Shown one piece after another: positions 46,986-56,317 of a stretch of DNA of 64,000 nucleotides. Origin of the DNA: Carboxylicivirga linearis (GTDB lineage Bacteria; Bacteroidota; Bacteroidia; Bacteroidales; Marinilabiliaceae). The notes below the pieces were generated by a model that saw nothing but the letters and a program-made list of their open reading frames with translations, did not search any database and had not been told where the DNA came from. A program made the translations under genes and the position numbers. Each line of letters begins with the position of its first letter. Position 1 is the first letter of the stretch. The stretch covers positions 1 through 64,000 of the forward strand of contig NZ_JAGUCO010000001.1 in assembly GCF_018271995.1 (NCBI RefSeq). The letters run 5' to 3'.

Positions 46986-47966
46986 ATGAAAGAGATAACA
47001 TTTATCAACCGTAATAAAAAAAGATGGGAGAGATTTGAATCTCAGTTGCAAAATGCTTCTGTGATGACTCCTGACGAGCTAGCTGATCAGTTTATTCAAT
47101 TAACAGATGATTTAGCGTTTGCGCGTACTTATTATCCTAAAACCCGTACACTAAGTTATCTCAATAGCCTTTCGCAAAAAACGCATCAGGAAATTTACAG
47201 GAATAAAAGAGAAAAAGGTAGCAGAATACCAAAGTTTATAGCTGTTGAACTTCCGCTTATTCTTAATTCTGCACGTCCGTATTTTCTATTATCCTTGCTG
47301 ATATTTATGGCTGCCTGGGCTCTTGGAGCCGTATCTGCTTATGTTGATGATGATTTTTTAAGAGTTATTGCAGGTGATCAATATGTGAATATGACATTGG
47401 ATAACATCGAAAAGGGAGATCCAATGGCAGTTTATTCAACAATGGAAGAAATGCCCATGTTTTTGGGAATTACCTTCAATAATGTTTTTGTATCCTTTTA
47501 TGTGTACATCATGGGTTTGCTTACACCATTAGGAACTATCTTTCAGATATTCAGAAACGGAATAATGGTAGGTGCATTTCAGGCTTTCTTCTATCATAAA
47601 AACCTATTAGGAGTATCTACATTTGCTATTATGATACATGGTACTTTAGAGTTATCAGCTATTGTGTTAGCAGGTGGAGCAGGTATTATAATGGGTAAGT
47701 ACCTGCTATTTCCAGGCACTTATCCTCGCAAAGACTCTTTTGTTTATGGAGTTAAAAAAAGCATAAAAATAATGATTGGACTAGTTCCGGTTTTTATAAT
47801 AGCAGGCTTTTTAGAAGGTTTCGTAACCCGATTTTATAATAGTATGGAAACATGGGTTAATATTTCAATAATTGCCCTTTCATTAACCTTTATTGTTTGG
47901 TACTTTTTTCTTTATCCTGTAACAGTATACAAACGATATATTCAACAAATAGCAAAGAATGATTAA
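46986..47966 (+). CDS. SpoIIM-family (stage II sporulation protein M-like) membrane protein
   Basis: 326 residues. A soluble N-terminal ~95 residues (FINRNKKRWERFESQL...DLAFARTYYP) is followed by about six membrane helices. The family core is NNVFVSFYVYIMGLLTPLGTIFQIFRNGIMVGAF and MIHGTLELSAIVLAGGAG. The organism is not a spore-former by any other evidence in the window; the family is widespread in non-sporulating bacteria. It starts the rightward cluster SpoIIM-membrane-DUF4129-DUF4350-MoxR-DUF58 and overlaps the next gene by 8 bases. Confidence 0.92.
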   Translation: MKEITFINRNKKRWERFESQLQNASVMTPDELADQFIQLTDDLAFARTYYPKTRTLSYLNSLSQKTHQEIYRNKREKGSRIPKFIAVELPLILNSARPYFLLSLLIFMAAWALGAVSAYVDDDFLRVIAGDQYVNMTLDNIEKGDPMAVYSTMEEMPMFLGITFNNVFVSFYVYIMGLLTPLGTIFQIFRNGIMVGAFQAFFYHKNLLGVSTFAIMIHGTLELSAIVLAGGAGIIMGKYLLFPGTYPRKDSFVYGVKKSIKIMIGLVPVFIIAGFLEGFVTRFYNSMETWVNISIIALSLTFIVWYFFLYPVTVYKRYIQQIAKND

Positions 47967-48837
47967 TACGGACGTTGATTTTAATCAGAAGCGTGACTTC
48001 AGTGATATTATAAATGTTACTTTTAGTTTTATAAAACAAGAGTTTAAAGAGCTTTTCAGCACAATAGCTATATATACTTTTATACCGCTGCTTGGGGTAG
48101 CAATAATAAGTGTTTTCTATACTTCGGATATTTGGGGAACCTATATACAAGGAATTGTTAGCCGATCGCCTGCAGTGGAAGCACCCAATTTAACCTACTT
48201 ACTTCTTTTAATAGTACTTTCAATTGTTGGTAATATAATGGTTATGGGAATTACTTTTGAATACGTAAACCTTTATAACATCAAAGGGAAAGGTAATTTT
48301 ACAAGAGCCGATGTAGCAAATGCATTTGCGAAAGACTTTTTAAAGATTCTTGGATATAATCTGGTGATTTTTATAGTTATCTTTTTTGCCTTTTTATTTT
48401 TCATTATTCCCGGAATATATCTATCTGTTCCTTTAGCATTTGTAACACTAGTTTTAATTGCTGAAAAAACAGGCTTTTCGAAATCGTGGAGTCGATGCTT
48501 TGAGTTTATTAGAGATAATTGGTGGATTACCTTTGCTCTGATATTAATTACCTATATAATAATTGGGATTATGTCTTTGGTATTTAGTATTCCAATGAGC
48601 ATTTATGGTGGAATACAAGGTTATACAGCTGCCAGTGTAGGAGAGTTTGATATGAATTTTGGGATATTAACCATTTTCTCAATCATATCAACCTTAGGAA
48701 GTGCCTGGTTATATGTAATCATGTATATCATGCTGGGAGCGCAATACTATAGCTTAAATTCCAACAAGAGTAAGGCCAGTTCTATTTTAGATCGCATTAA
48801 TGAAATTGAAGATCGACCTGTTGAAGATTCTTTTTAA
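47959..48837 (+). CDS. Multi-span membrane protein of the MoxR cluster
   Basis: 292 residues, six predicted helices (e.g. TIAIYTFIPLLGVAIISVFY; VIFIVIFFAFLFFIIPGIY; GSAWLYVIMYIMLGAQYYSL). The block FIIPGIYLSVPLAFVTLVLI...FSKSWSRCFEFIRDNWW resembles the membrane domain shared with DUF975/GlpQ-N-type proteins. No catalytic motif. ATG overlaps the SpoIIM gene stop and the next gene starts inside its 3' end, so it is translationally coupled on both sides. Confidence 0.75.
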   Translation: MINTDVDFNQKRDFSDIINVTFSFIKQEFKELFSTIAIYTFIPLLGVAIISVFYTSDIWGTYIQGIVSRSPAVEAPNLTYLLLLIVLSIVGNIMVMGITFEYVNLYNIKGKGNFTRADVANAFAKDFLKILGYNLVIFIVIFFAFLFFIIPGIYLSVPLAFVTLVLIAEKTGFSKSWSRCFEFIRDNWWITFALILITYIIIGIMSLVFSIPMSIYGGIQGYTAASVGEFDMNFGILTIFSIISTLGSAWLYVIMYIMLGAQYYSLNSNKSKASSILDRINEIEDRPVEDSF

Positions 48838-49555
48838 ACATATACTGGTTTTAGCATTTCTTTTAATCGGTTTTCAGATAAAAGCCGAGACGGAAGTTAA
48901 TGTCTCAACAGATTCAATTGAAGCCTGGGATAATAGCTTTGTTGACTATCGGCATGCTTCGGCAGATACCATTGCCTATTACAAGCAACTTCCGGAGTAT
49001 GATTATAATGAAGTAAAGCAAACTGAAAGTTTACTTGATAAGTTTTTAAAGTGGTTAGCATCATTACTTTTTAGTGGTAATGGAGCATCCTGGACTGGCT
49101 GGATATTAATTGTGTTGGCTGTATTTGCTTTGCTGGCCATCATCATTCGACTTTTTGGGATCCCTATTAAAGGATTATTTGTTTTTTCACGTTCCACAAA
49201 AGTTACAGAGCTTAACTTTAGTACAGGTAGTGGAGACTTAGAAAATGAGAATCTTGATAAATTACTTAAAGGCTTTATTGAAGGGCAGGCATATAGAGAG
49301 GCGACAAGAACACTGTTTTTAATGACTTTACGTCAACTAAACCGGAATCAACTGATTAAATGGAGTATATGGAAAACAGATAGAGAGTATTACTATGAGT
49401 TAAAGGATGAAAAACTAAAAGCTGAGTTCTTAAAAGCAATTAGGCAATATGAATACATATGGTATGGAAAATTCACACCTGAAAAAGAATATTTTGAAAA
49501 AGTCAGATTACAGTTTTCAGAATTGAAACAATCAATAGCAGCGGTTAAAAATTAA
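48800..49555 (+). CDS. DUF4129-domain membrane protein
   Basis: 251 residues: a signal/anchor (LVLAFLLIGFQIKA), a short extracytoplasmic part, a membrane span (GWILIVLAVFALLAIIIRLFGI) and a cytoplasmic C-terminal DUF4129-like helical domain (EGQAYREATRTLFLMTLRQLNRNQLIKW...YEYIWYGKFTPEKEYFEKV). It begins 38 bases inside the previous gene. In other species DUF4129 proteins accompany MoxR/DUF58 and sometimes transglutaminase-like proteins. Role unknown. Confidence 0.85.
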   Translation: MKLKIDLLKILFKHILVLAFLLIGFQIKAETEVNVSTDSIEAWDNSFVDYRHASADTIAYYKQLPEYDYNEVKQTESLLDKFLKWLASLLFSGNGASWTGWILIVLAVFALLAIIIRLFGIPIKGLFVFSRSTKVTELNFSTGSGDLENENLDKLLKGFIEGQAYREATRTLFLMTLRQLNRNQLIKWSIWKTDREYYYELKDEKLKAEFLKAIRQYEYIWYGKFTPEKEYFEKVRLQFSELKQSIAAVKN

Positions 49556-49559
49556 TTAC

Positions 49560-50759
49560 ATGAATAAGCAAAAGTCAAATAATATATTACTCTTTGGGAT
49601 TCCTTCTTTGATTCTCATTTTGGCTTTTGTTATTACTTATGCTCCTAAACCAATTGATTGGCGTTTAAGCTATTCTAAGAAAGATTCTAAACCATTTGGG
49701 AATAAAATATTGTTTGAATTATTACCTGTGTTAATGGGAGACAATTCAATTAGTACCTCTCATAGTGATTTATCTTTTTTTGTAGGTGATGAGCTTCCGG
49801 AAGGAGAAAACTTTATTTTAATTAACAACCAAATTTTATTTGAGAACAATGATTCAGAGACAATAGATGATTTGTTGCTTAAAGGGAATAATGTATTTAT
49901 TGCAGCTGAGAAGTACGATGAAGGTTTTTTAGACTCCTTAAATATAAAGATAGAGTTAAGTCAGATACAACAATTACCGTTCGGAAGCAAAGATTCAACC
50001 AGCTTAAACCTGGCAAATCGCCAACTTAAATCGGCATTTGGTTATGGGTATTCTAAGGGAATAAACAATAATTTCTTTACGTCATATGATACTTTGCATA
50101 CGTCTGTTTTGGGTATAAATAGTAAAGGAAAAACAAACTTCATTAGGGTTAAAAAAGGTAGTGGTTGGCTTTATTTGCATTTAAATCCGATTGCATTTAC
50201 CAATTACAGCCTGCTTGATAACGACAATGCAGACTATGCTTTTAAATGTTTATCCTACCTGCCAAGAGCAAAAACAATATGGGATGAACATTACAAAGTT
50301 GGAATGCATCGTCAGAAAACACCGTTAAGTTATATTTTTGAGAATCCACCGCTACGTTTGGCTTACTACCTGATGCTGATAGGTGCCATACTGTTTTTGA
50401 TATTCGAATCAGCTCGTCGACAACGAATGATACCTATTGTTAAACCGCTGGATAATAGCACAGTTAATTTTGTAGAAACCATTGGGCGCTTATACTTTAG
50501 TAAGAAAAATCATTTAGATATAGCTACCAAGAAATTTACTTATTTCAAAGAGTTTGTGCGATCTAAGTATTATGTCCGTACATCACCTCTTACCGATGAA
50601 ATGTATACGCAGTTGGCTGAGAAGTCACAAATTCCAATTCGAAGTATTCGCCAATTATTTGAGATGGGCGAGAGCTTAAGAAAGATAAAAAAGCTGTCGG
50701 AAGCTGATCTGGAACAGTTTAATCGCAAGATTGAATACTTTTATGAAAATTGCCAATAA
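49560..50759 (+). CDS. DUF4350-domain protein
   Basis: 399 residues: N-terminal span (NILLFGIPSLILILAFVITYAP), a periplasmic alpha/beta domain resembling the DUF4350/GldG-like fold (PFGNKILFELLPVLMG...LLKGNNVFIAAEKYD), a second span (LRLAYYLMLIGAILFLIFES) and a cytoplasmic tail. It sits between DUF4129 and MoxR, a conserved position. It follows DUF4129 by 4 bases and runs to 11 bases before the MoxR start. Confidence 0.88.
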   Translation: MNKQKSNNILLFGIPSLILILAFVITYAPKPIDWRLSYSKKDSKPFGNKILFELLPVLMGDNSISTSHSDLSFFVGDELPEGENFILINNQILFENNDSETIDDLLLKGNNVFIAAEKYDEGFLDSLNIKIELSQIQQLPFGSKDSTSLNLANRQLKSAFGYGYSKGINNNFFTSYDTLHTSVLGINSKGKTNFIRVKKGSGWLYLHLNPIAFTNYSLLDNDNADYAFKCLSYLPRAKTIWDEHYKVGMHRQKTPLSYIFENPPLRLAYYLMLIGAILFLIFESARRQRMIPIVKPLDNSTVNFVETIGRLYFSKKNHLDIATKKFTYFKEFVRSKYYVRTSPLTDEMYTQLAEKSQIPIRSIRQLFEMGESLRKIKKLSEADLEQFNRKIEYFYENCQ

Positions 50760-50770
50760 AAAATAACGAT

Positions 50771-51754
50771 ATGATTGAAGAAAACACTCCATTTGAAAAC
50801 AGATTACCGCTTGATCAGCTGAATCATGCGGCATATCGTATCCGAAACGAAATAAACAAAGTAATTGTAGGGCAAGAAAAGGTTCTGGATCTGTTATTAA
50901 CAGCCGTTATTGCTAATGGTCATGTGCTAATTGAGGGTGTGCCTGGGATTGCCAAAACCATGATGGCAAAATTAATCTCAAAATCAGTGGCTGCTGACTT
51001 TTCACGAATTCAGTTTACACCGGATTTAATGCCAACGGATGTGTTGGGCACAATGGTGTTTAATGCAGGTAATTCAAAATTTGAATTTAATAAAGGACCG
51101 GTTTTCTCTAACCTTGTTTTGATAGATGAGATAAACCGTGCACCGGCTAAAACACAATCAGCTCTTTTTGAAGTAATGGAAGAGAGGCAAGTAACTATTG
51201 ATGGAGTAACACGTGAAATGGAAAGTCCATTTCTGGTGTTTGCTACTCAAAATCCGGTGGAGCATGAGGGAACGTATCGTTTACCAGAAGCTCAGCTTGA
51301 CCGTTTTTTGTTTAAAATTCAAATTGATTATCCTACTCTCGATCAGGAAGTAAATATACTAAGCAATGCCCAGCAACGCGAAAATAAAGACCCTCTTGAG
51401 TTGATTACTGCTGTGATAAGTAAAGACGAATTAATTCAATACCAGCAGATGGCAGCTAAAGTTGTTGTGGAGGATGATTTACTTCGATACATCGCTCAAA
51501 TAGTTGATAAAACCCGAAATAGTAACTCATTCTATTTAGGGGGAAGTCCACGGGCATCATTGGCTATCTTAAATGCTTCAAAAGCCTTTGCCGCTCTTGA
51601 AGGTCGTGATTTTGTGACTCCTGATGATATTAAGATGGTTTTGATACCAGTATTGTGCCATCGAGTAATACTTACCCCGGAAAAAGAAATGGAGGGGATT
51701 AAACCTGAATTAATAATTCAACAAATTATTGATACAGTAGAGGTCCCACGTTAA
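50771..51754 (+). CDS. MoxR-family AAA+ ATPase
   Basis: 327 residues from ATG 50771; the frame is open to a TTG at 50750, overlapping the previous gene. AAA+ motifs: Walker A-like GVPGIAKTMMAK, Walker B LVLIDEINRAPAKTQSALFEVMEE, ATQNPVEHEGTYRLPEAQLDRFLFKI and GGSPRASLAI (sensor 2). MoxR ATPases act as chaperones that mature a partner containing a VWA-type domain. The adjacent DUF58 protein is the expected partner. Confidence 0.96.
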   Translation: MIEENTPFENRLPLDQLNHAAYRIRNEINKVIVGQEKVLDLLLTAVIANGHVLIEGVPGIAKTMMAKLISKSVAADFSRIQFTPDLMPTDVLGTMVFNAGNSKFEFNKGPVFSNLVLIDEINRAPAKTQSALFEVMEERQVTIDGVTREMESPFLVFATQNPVEHEGTYRLPEAQLDRFLFKIQIDYPTLDQEVNILSNAQQRENKDPLELITAVISKDELIQYQQMAAKVVVEDDLLRYIAQIVDKTRNSNSFYLGGSPRASLAILNASKAFAALEGRDFVTPDDIKMVLIPVLCHRVILTPEKEMEGIKPELIIQQIIDTVEVPR

Positions 51755-51765
51755 TTAAGTAGTTA

Positions 51766-53109
51766 ATGGCTAAACTCAAAATCAGAGGTCGTATATTCTT
51801 TTCCGGGCTTTTTTATTATTGTCTGGCAGCAATTATTTTAACTATTGCTCTTGGGCAATTTGCCAGCCTGTTTTATATACTCGGAACCATCGGTCTTGGA
51901 TTATTAGGTGCAGTTATTTTACTGGATCTTATTCTACTTTTTTACGTTCAACAAGATGCCATTGAGGCAGATCGGATAATTGATGAAAAATTTTCGAATG
52001 GCGATCTCAATACCGTTCAATTATTTTTTAGAAGTAATTATCGTTTTCCAACGTATTTAAAAGTAATTGATGAAATTCCGGTTCAGTTTCAGGAACGGAA
52101 TTTTCAGCTTAACCTTAATTTAAAATCTGGCCAGTCAGAGACTATTAATTATGATCTTCGCCCTACAGAAAGAGGAGAATATCTTTTTGGAACCTTAAAT
52201 ATATTAGTACAGTCGCCCCTTAGAATGCTTGTCAGAAGGTGGAGTAAAGCAGATAACCAAATGGCTAAGGTTTATCCCTCATTCAAAGAAATGAAACAGT
52301 TTGAAATGATGGCTATCTCTAATCGCTTAACCGAGTTTGGGATAAAGAAAGTTCGCAAACTTGGCCATCAAATGGAATTTGATCAGATAAGGGATTACAT
52401 CAAAGGGGATGATATCAGAACTATCAACTGGAAAGCTACAGCCCGGCGAAATCACCTGATGGTTAATCAGTATCGGGAAGAAAAATCACAACAAGTACTT
52501 TCTATAATTGATTTAGGGCGCTCGATGAAAATGCCGTTTGAAGGTATGACATTGCTTGATTATGCGATAAACACTTCTTTAGTAATGTCAAAGATTGCTA
52601 TGCTTAAGGAGGATAAGGCTGGTTTGATAACTTTTAATAATGAGATTCGCACCATCGTTTCACCACAGCGAAGTGGTAAGCAAATGCAGGTTATTATGGA
52701 AGCTCTGTATAATCAAAAAACGGGTTTTCAGGAGCAAAATATAAGAGCGTTATATACAACTATAAAGCGGCAAATTCACCATAGAAGCTTATTGATTATA
52801 TATACCAATTTTGAAAGCTTAAGCTCGGCTAAACGTCAAATACCAATGCTTCAGAAATTGGCGAAGGAACATTTGGTTATGGTGATATTTTTCGAAAATA
52901 CCGAGTTAAGAAAGTTGACTGAAAATAAGGCAACTGATATGGAAGGTATATACATCAAAACTATTGCAGAAAAATTTGCTTACGATAAAAAGCTCATTGT
53001 GTCTGAATTAGAGAGGCATGGAGTTCATACTATATTAACAGAGCCTGGAAAGCTTACCATTGAAACGATTAATAAGTATCTTGAGCTTAAGGCTCGTGGG
53101 TTGATTTAG
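51766..53109 (+). CDS. DUF58-domain protein, MoxR partner
   Basis: 447 residues. Two N-terminal spans (~15-65) are followed by a beta-rich domain and the DUF58/VWA-like domain with the signature GDDIRTINWKATARRNHLMVNQYREE around residues 210-235 and the MIDAS-like start LSIIDLGRSMKMPF. Classic neighbour of MoxR, 11 bases downstream. Last gene of the cluster. The pathway is not known. Confidence 0.94.
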   Translation: MAKLKIRGRIFFSGLFYYCLAAIILTIALGQFASLFYILGTIGLGLLGAVILLDLILLFYVQQDAIEADRIIDEKFSNGDLNTVQLFFRSNYRFPTYLKVIDEIPVQFQERNFQLNLNLKSGQSETINYDLRPTERGEYLFGTLNILVQSPLRMLVRRWSKADNQMAKVYPSFKEMKQFEMMAISNRLTEFGIKKVRKLGHQMEFDQIRDYIKGDDIRTINWKATARRNHLMVNQYREEKSQQVLSIIDLGRSMKMPFEGMTLLDYAINTSLVMSKIAMLKEDKAGLITFNNEIRTIVSPQRSGKQMQVIMEALYNQKTGFQEQNIRALYTTIKRQIHHRSLLIIYTNFESLSSAKRQIPMLQKLAKEHLVMVIFFENTELRKLTENKATDMEGIYIKTIAEKFAYDKKLIVSELERHGVHTILTEPGKLTIETINKYLELKARGLI

Positions 53110-53444
53110 AAATTACACCATTATTACAATTCTGGTAGATTACCCCCTTTTCTTTAATTTTTTCTGAATTGATTCGGCAAATCTATCCGTTTTTACCCCT
53201 TGTTATCTGTGTGATTTGATGAAAAATCAAGTTTTATTGACTGTGGTACCCCTTTTGAGGACTTAAAAAAGGTGAATTTTAACTTTTTTACAAAAATATT
53301 CCGTTTCTTGAATACGTGATAAGCAGCTAACGATTGTCTAAGTAATGAAAGATTAACAATAGCCTAAACTGAAATTAATTTATTTGAAATCCCGTTAATT
53401 TAGTTTTGTATTGAAAAAGTATTAACCGTTTAAAGTGTTGTTGC
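53110..53444. other. Intergenic region before the PhnW-like gene
   Basis: 335 AT-rich bases with no gene. TAGTTTTG at 53401-53408 matches the TAnnTTTG -7 box about 37 bases before the next start, with TTTG at 53383-53386 as a closely spaced possible -33 element. Confidence 0.5.
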
Positions 53445-54116
53445 ATGATGACCTTATCCAATTTTCCAGAAAAAATAGAGTTAGACGATGTTTTCGATTG
53501 TGGGTTAATATCATTAATGACGAAATCGTTAGTAACTCCTGAGAGTTTTTATTTAACGGGTTATGAAACAATAAGCTTTAAGCGCACCCGTGAGTTTGCG
53601 CTTGAAACTGTATTAGCTTCTGTCATTCCTTTCGAAAAGGACTTATTAATTGTAAGCAACAACATTGATGATCTTCGATTGCAACGTTTATGTACTTACC
53701 ATGGAGTAAGCAGTAGTATTATTAAAAAACCACAAACTCTTGAAGACTGGGAAGAGTTTAAACAAAAAGCGGCTAATTACAGACTTTATTCTCATGTATT
53801 AGTTTCGTGTGATGTAAACGATGCTGGAGACATGGAACAACTTATGGAAATAACAACATTGGTTGATAACATGAAAATTGGTTTAATAGTACACTGTCGC
53901 CGTAAACCAATGGCACTTAAGCAGGTTAGTAACTTAAATGTTGATTATATGATATGCAATGGAACTAATTCAGATATTAGTTCGGTTGTATTGGCACGAA
54001 GAAGTCGTTTGGTGCAAACTGAAGGTAATGCACGCGATTCAAGAATGGATTTGTACAACTACTGGCAAAGCACTCTATACGGTAGAAATTCTTACATAGA
54101 ACCAATGGCTATATAA
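53445..54116 (+). CDS. Truncated, catalytically degenerate PhnW-like (AEP aminotransferase) protein
   Basis: 223 residues, cytoplasmic. By eye it follows the large domain of class V 2-aminoethylphosphonate transaminases: FALETVLASVIPFEKDLLIV (family GTAAVEAxLSSVIP), YSHVLVSCDVNDAG (family THVAVVHxETTTG), DYMICNGTN (family DFLISSANK) and ARDSRMDLYNYW (family ARSxSLDLYDQW). Key residues are changed: the PLP-binding Asp position (IVDAM in the family) is His150 (IVHCR), and the Schiff-base Lys position is in NGTN, with no Lys. The C-terminal ~130 residues of the ~360-residue family are absent, and the protein ends with a short tail. No frameshift is needed, so it is a stable pseudoenzyme rather than a fresh break (inference). 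Followed by a terminator, so likely monocistronic. Confidence 0.6.
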   Translation: MMTLSNFPEKIELDDVFDCGLISLMTKSLVTPESFYLTGYETISFKRTREFALETVLASVIPFEKDLLIVSNNIDDLRLQRLCTYHGVSSSIIKKPQTLEDWEEFKQKAANYRLYSHVLVSCDVNDAGDMEQLMEITTLVDNMKIGLIVHCRRKPMALKQVSNLNVDYMICNGTNSDISSVVLARRSRLVQTEGNARDSRMDLYNYWQSTLYGRNSYIEPMAI

Positions 54117-54142
54117 CCAAGCTGTAAATATATCAATTTTTA

Positions 54143-54196
54143 AACCCAATATGTCGTTGAAATATAATTGTTCAGCGGATATTGGGTTAACTTTTT
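54143..54196 (+). terminator. Strong terminator after the PhnW-like gene
   Basis: AACCCAATAT and ATATTGGGTT, with an inner CGTTGAA/TTCAGCG extension, form a long stem followed by a T-run. Confidence 0.8.
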
Positions 54197-54292
54197 CTTA
54201 ACCTTCCTCACTAATTATAAATTACTTAGCACGTCCTTAATATTTACTTTCCATTTCTCGTCTATACTTGTAATGTATTATTATTTGACTAG

Positions 54293-55162
54293 ATGAGTAA
54301 AGAGAACACAATTGTAAAAAAGGAAATTGAAGCTTTAGTAATTTCAGATACGCACCTGGGAACCTATGGTGCCAAAGCAAAGGAATTAGTAAGCTACTTA
54401 AAAACGGTCAATCCAAAAACCATCGTTTTAAATGGTGATATCATTGACGTTTGGCAATTTACAACTAATTATTTCCCAAAAACACACACTAAAGTAATTC
54501 GTCAACTTATAAAGATGATGGAAAATGGTAGTGAGATTGTATATCTGGCTGGAAATCACGATGAATATCTTCGCCGCTTTGTAGGCATGTCAGTCGGAAA
54601 TTTTAGAATAGCCAACAAATTGGTTTTGGAATTAAACGGCACCAAATCATGGATCTTTCATGGTGATGTGTTTGATGTAGTAATGCATCATTCAAAATGG
54701 TTGGCAAAGCTGGGAGCCAAGGCCTATGGTTTTCTAACTATCACCAATAAAATGGTTAATGGATTACTTTCTGTTTTTGGTAAACGTCGTATCTCTCTTT
54801 CGCGTGATGTTAAGAAAGCAATCAAGGGAAAGAAGAAGAATCAAATAACCAGTCGTTTCGAATTAACGGTAGCAGAGTTAGCTATAACTAAACAATACGA
54901 TTATGTCATCTGCGGTCATATTCACTGGCCAGAAAAAAAGGTGATTACCAATGATGAAGGATCAGTAGTATATCTTAATAGTGGAGACTGGGTTGAAAAC
55001 AATACAGCGCTTGAGTTTTATAATGGCGATTGGCATTTGGTACACTTTAAGCAGCAAGTATCCATAAAAAGTTCATCCAATTATCTTTCATCAGATGATA
55101 TTCTGATACCTAATGAGAAGGTGTTATTTAGAGCAATGCTTAACGATGTTTTAAGTAGTTGA
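54293..55162 (+). CDS. LpxH-like metallophosphoesterase
   Basis: 289 residues of the calcineurin-like phosphoesterase fold with all motifs: ISDTHLG, NGDIIDVW, GNHDEY, IFHGDVFD and CGHIHWPE. The sequence resembles the UDP-2,3-diacylglucosamine hydrolase/LpxH2 group, which cleaves a nucleotide-linked lipid A precursor; this substrate is inferred. No signal peptide. The glycosyltransferase starts 25 bases later, suggesting a two-gene unit on envelope lipids. A -7-like TATACTTG is at 54263-54270. Confidence 0.85.
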   Translation: MSKENTIVKKEIEALVISDTHLGTYGAKAKELVSYLKTVNPKTIVLNGDIIDVWQFTTNYFPKTHTKVIRQLIKMMENGSEIVYLAGNHDEYLRRFVGMSVGNFRIANKLVLELNGTKSWIFHGDVFDVVMHHSKWLAKLGAKAYGFLTITNKMVNGLLSVFGKRRISLSRDVKKAIKGKKKNQITSRFELTVAELAITKQYDYVICGHIHWPEKKVITNDEGSVVYLNSGDWVENNTALEFYNGDWHLVHFKQQVSIKSSSNYLSSDDILIPNEKVLFRAMLNDVLSS

Positions 55163-55187
55163 TTAATCATCAAACCCCGACATCACA

Positions 55188-56222
55188 ATGAAAATATTAT
55201 ACGCAATACAAGGAACAGGAAATGGTCACATGGCTCGCGCCTATGAAGTTATTCCTGAGTTAAAAAAATATGGTGAAGTTGATATACTGGTTAGTGGTAC
55301 ACAAACCGACATTGAATTGCCATGGCCTGTAAAATACAGATATCATGGTATGGGTTTTATTTTTGGAAAAAATGGAGGTGTCGATTTAAGAGAATCGATA
55401 AAGAAAACCCGTCTTTTCACTTTCTTGAAAGAAGTATTTTCAGTACCCATACACCGGTATAACCTGGTTATAAATGATTTTGAACCTGTATCGGCATGGG
55501 CTTGTAAACTAAGAGGTAAAAGATGTATTGGTTTAAGCCACCAAAGTGCGGTTCTTCATGCTGATGCCCCCAAACCTATTGAAAAAGATAATATAGGTAA
55601 GAACATTCTTAAGTATTATGCACCGGCAAATTTTAATTATGGATTTCATTTTAATAGTATAGCTGATAACATTTCAACTCCGGTTATAAGGAGTGATATT
55701 AGAATTGCAGTTAAAAAGAACCTTGGTCATTATACTGTGTACTTACCTTCCTATTCTGATGAAAAAATTATTGCTGTGTTATCAAAAGTACCCTATATAA
55801 AATGGCATGTATTTTCGAAGCATAATACACAACCAAAAGAAATTGGAAACATTACGATTCAACCTGTAAACAAAGCCAAATTTACAGAGAGTTTTTTAAC
55901 ATGTACCGGAATATTATGCAATGCCGGATTTGAAACACCTGCTGAAGCGTTATATATGGGAAAAAAGCTTTGTGTTATTCCTATGAAAGGTCAGTATGAG
56001 CAACAATGTAATTCTGCCTTTTTGGGTAGCATGGGAATTAAAACATTGACTGATTTTGAATCTGGAATTGAAGGAATAAACGAATGGGTGTTTTTTGAGA
56101 ATGCCGTTTCTGTTCATTATCCAAATAATTTGCCTGGAGTAATTGATGATTTAATGGCTCGATTTACAACACAATACGAACCTATGCCAGAAATGGCGAT
56201 TAGTAGTCAGTTTAAAATTTAA
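55188..56222 (+). CDS. GT28-like/MJ1255-type glycosyltransferase
   Basis: 344 residues. N-terminal MKILYAIQGTGNGHMARAYEVI is the glycine-rich donor-site loop of MurG-like (GT-B) transferases. CRISPR-unrelated motif blocks include VINDFEPVSAWACKLRGKR, GLSHQSAVL and the C-terminal sugar-nucleotide region CNAGFETPAEALYMGKKLCVIPMKGQYEQQCNS. The family (sometimes called MJ1255/VC2487) has an unknown acceptor. Second gene after the metallophosphoesterase; probably acts on a membrane lipid or an exported glycan. Confidence 0.85.
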   Translation: MKILYAIQGTGNGHMARAYEVIPELKKYGEVDILVSGTQTDIELPWPVKYRYHGMGFIFGKNGGVDLRESIKKTRLFTFLKEVFSVPIHRYNLVINDFEPVSAWACKLRGKRCIGLSHQSAVLHADAPKPIEKDNIGKNILKYYAPANFNYGFHFNSIADNISTPVIRSDIRIAVKKNLGHYTVYLPSYSDEKIIAVLSKVPYIKWHVFSKHNTQPKEIGNITIQPVNKAKFTESFLTCTGILCNAGFETPAEALYMGKKLCVIPMKGQYEQQCNSAFLGSMGIKTLTDFESGIEGINEWVFFENAVSVHYPNNLPGVIDDLMARFTTQYEPMPEMAISSQFKI

Positions 56223-56317
56223 TCTGTATGCTTATCTCAGATTGGAGTTTAATGTGTGTGGGCACCTCTGTTGAATTATAGGTACTTAAAGTATAGAATT
56301 CTAATAAGTCATCTTAT

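Noticed and set aside
46986-47966. Evidence of sporulation from the SpoIIM-like gene
   Set aside because: The family is widespread in non-sporulating bacteria and no other sporulation gene is present.
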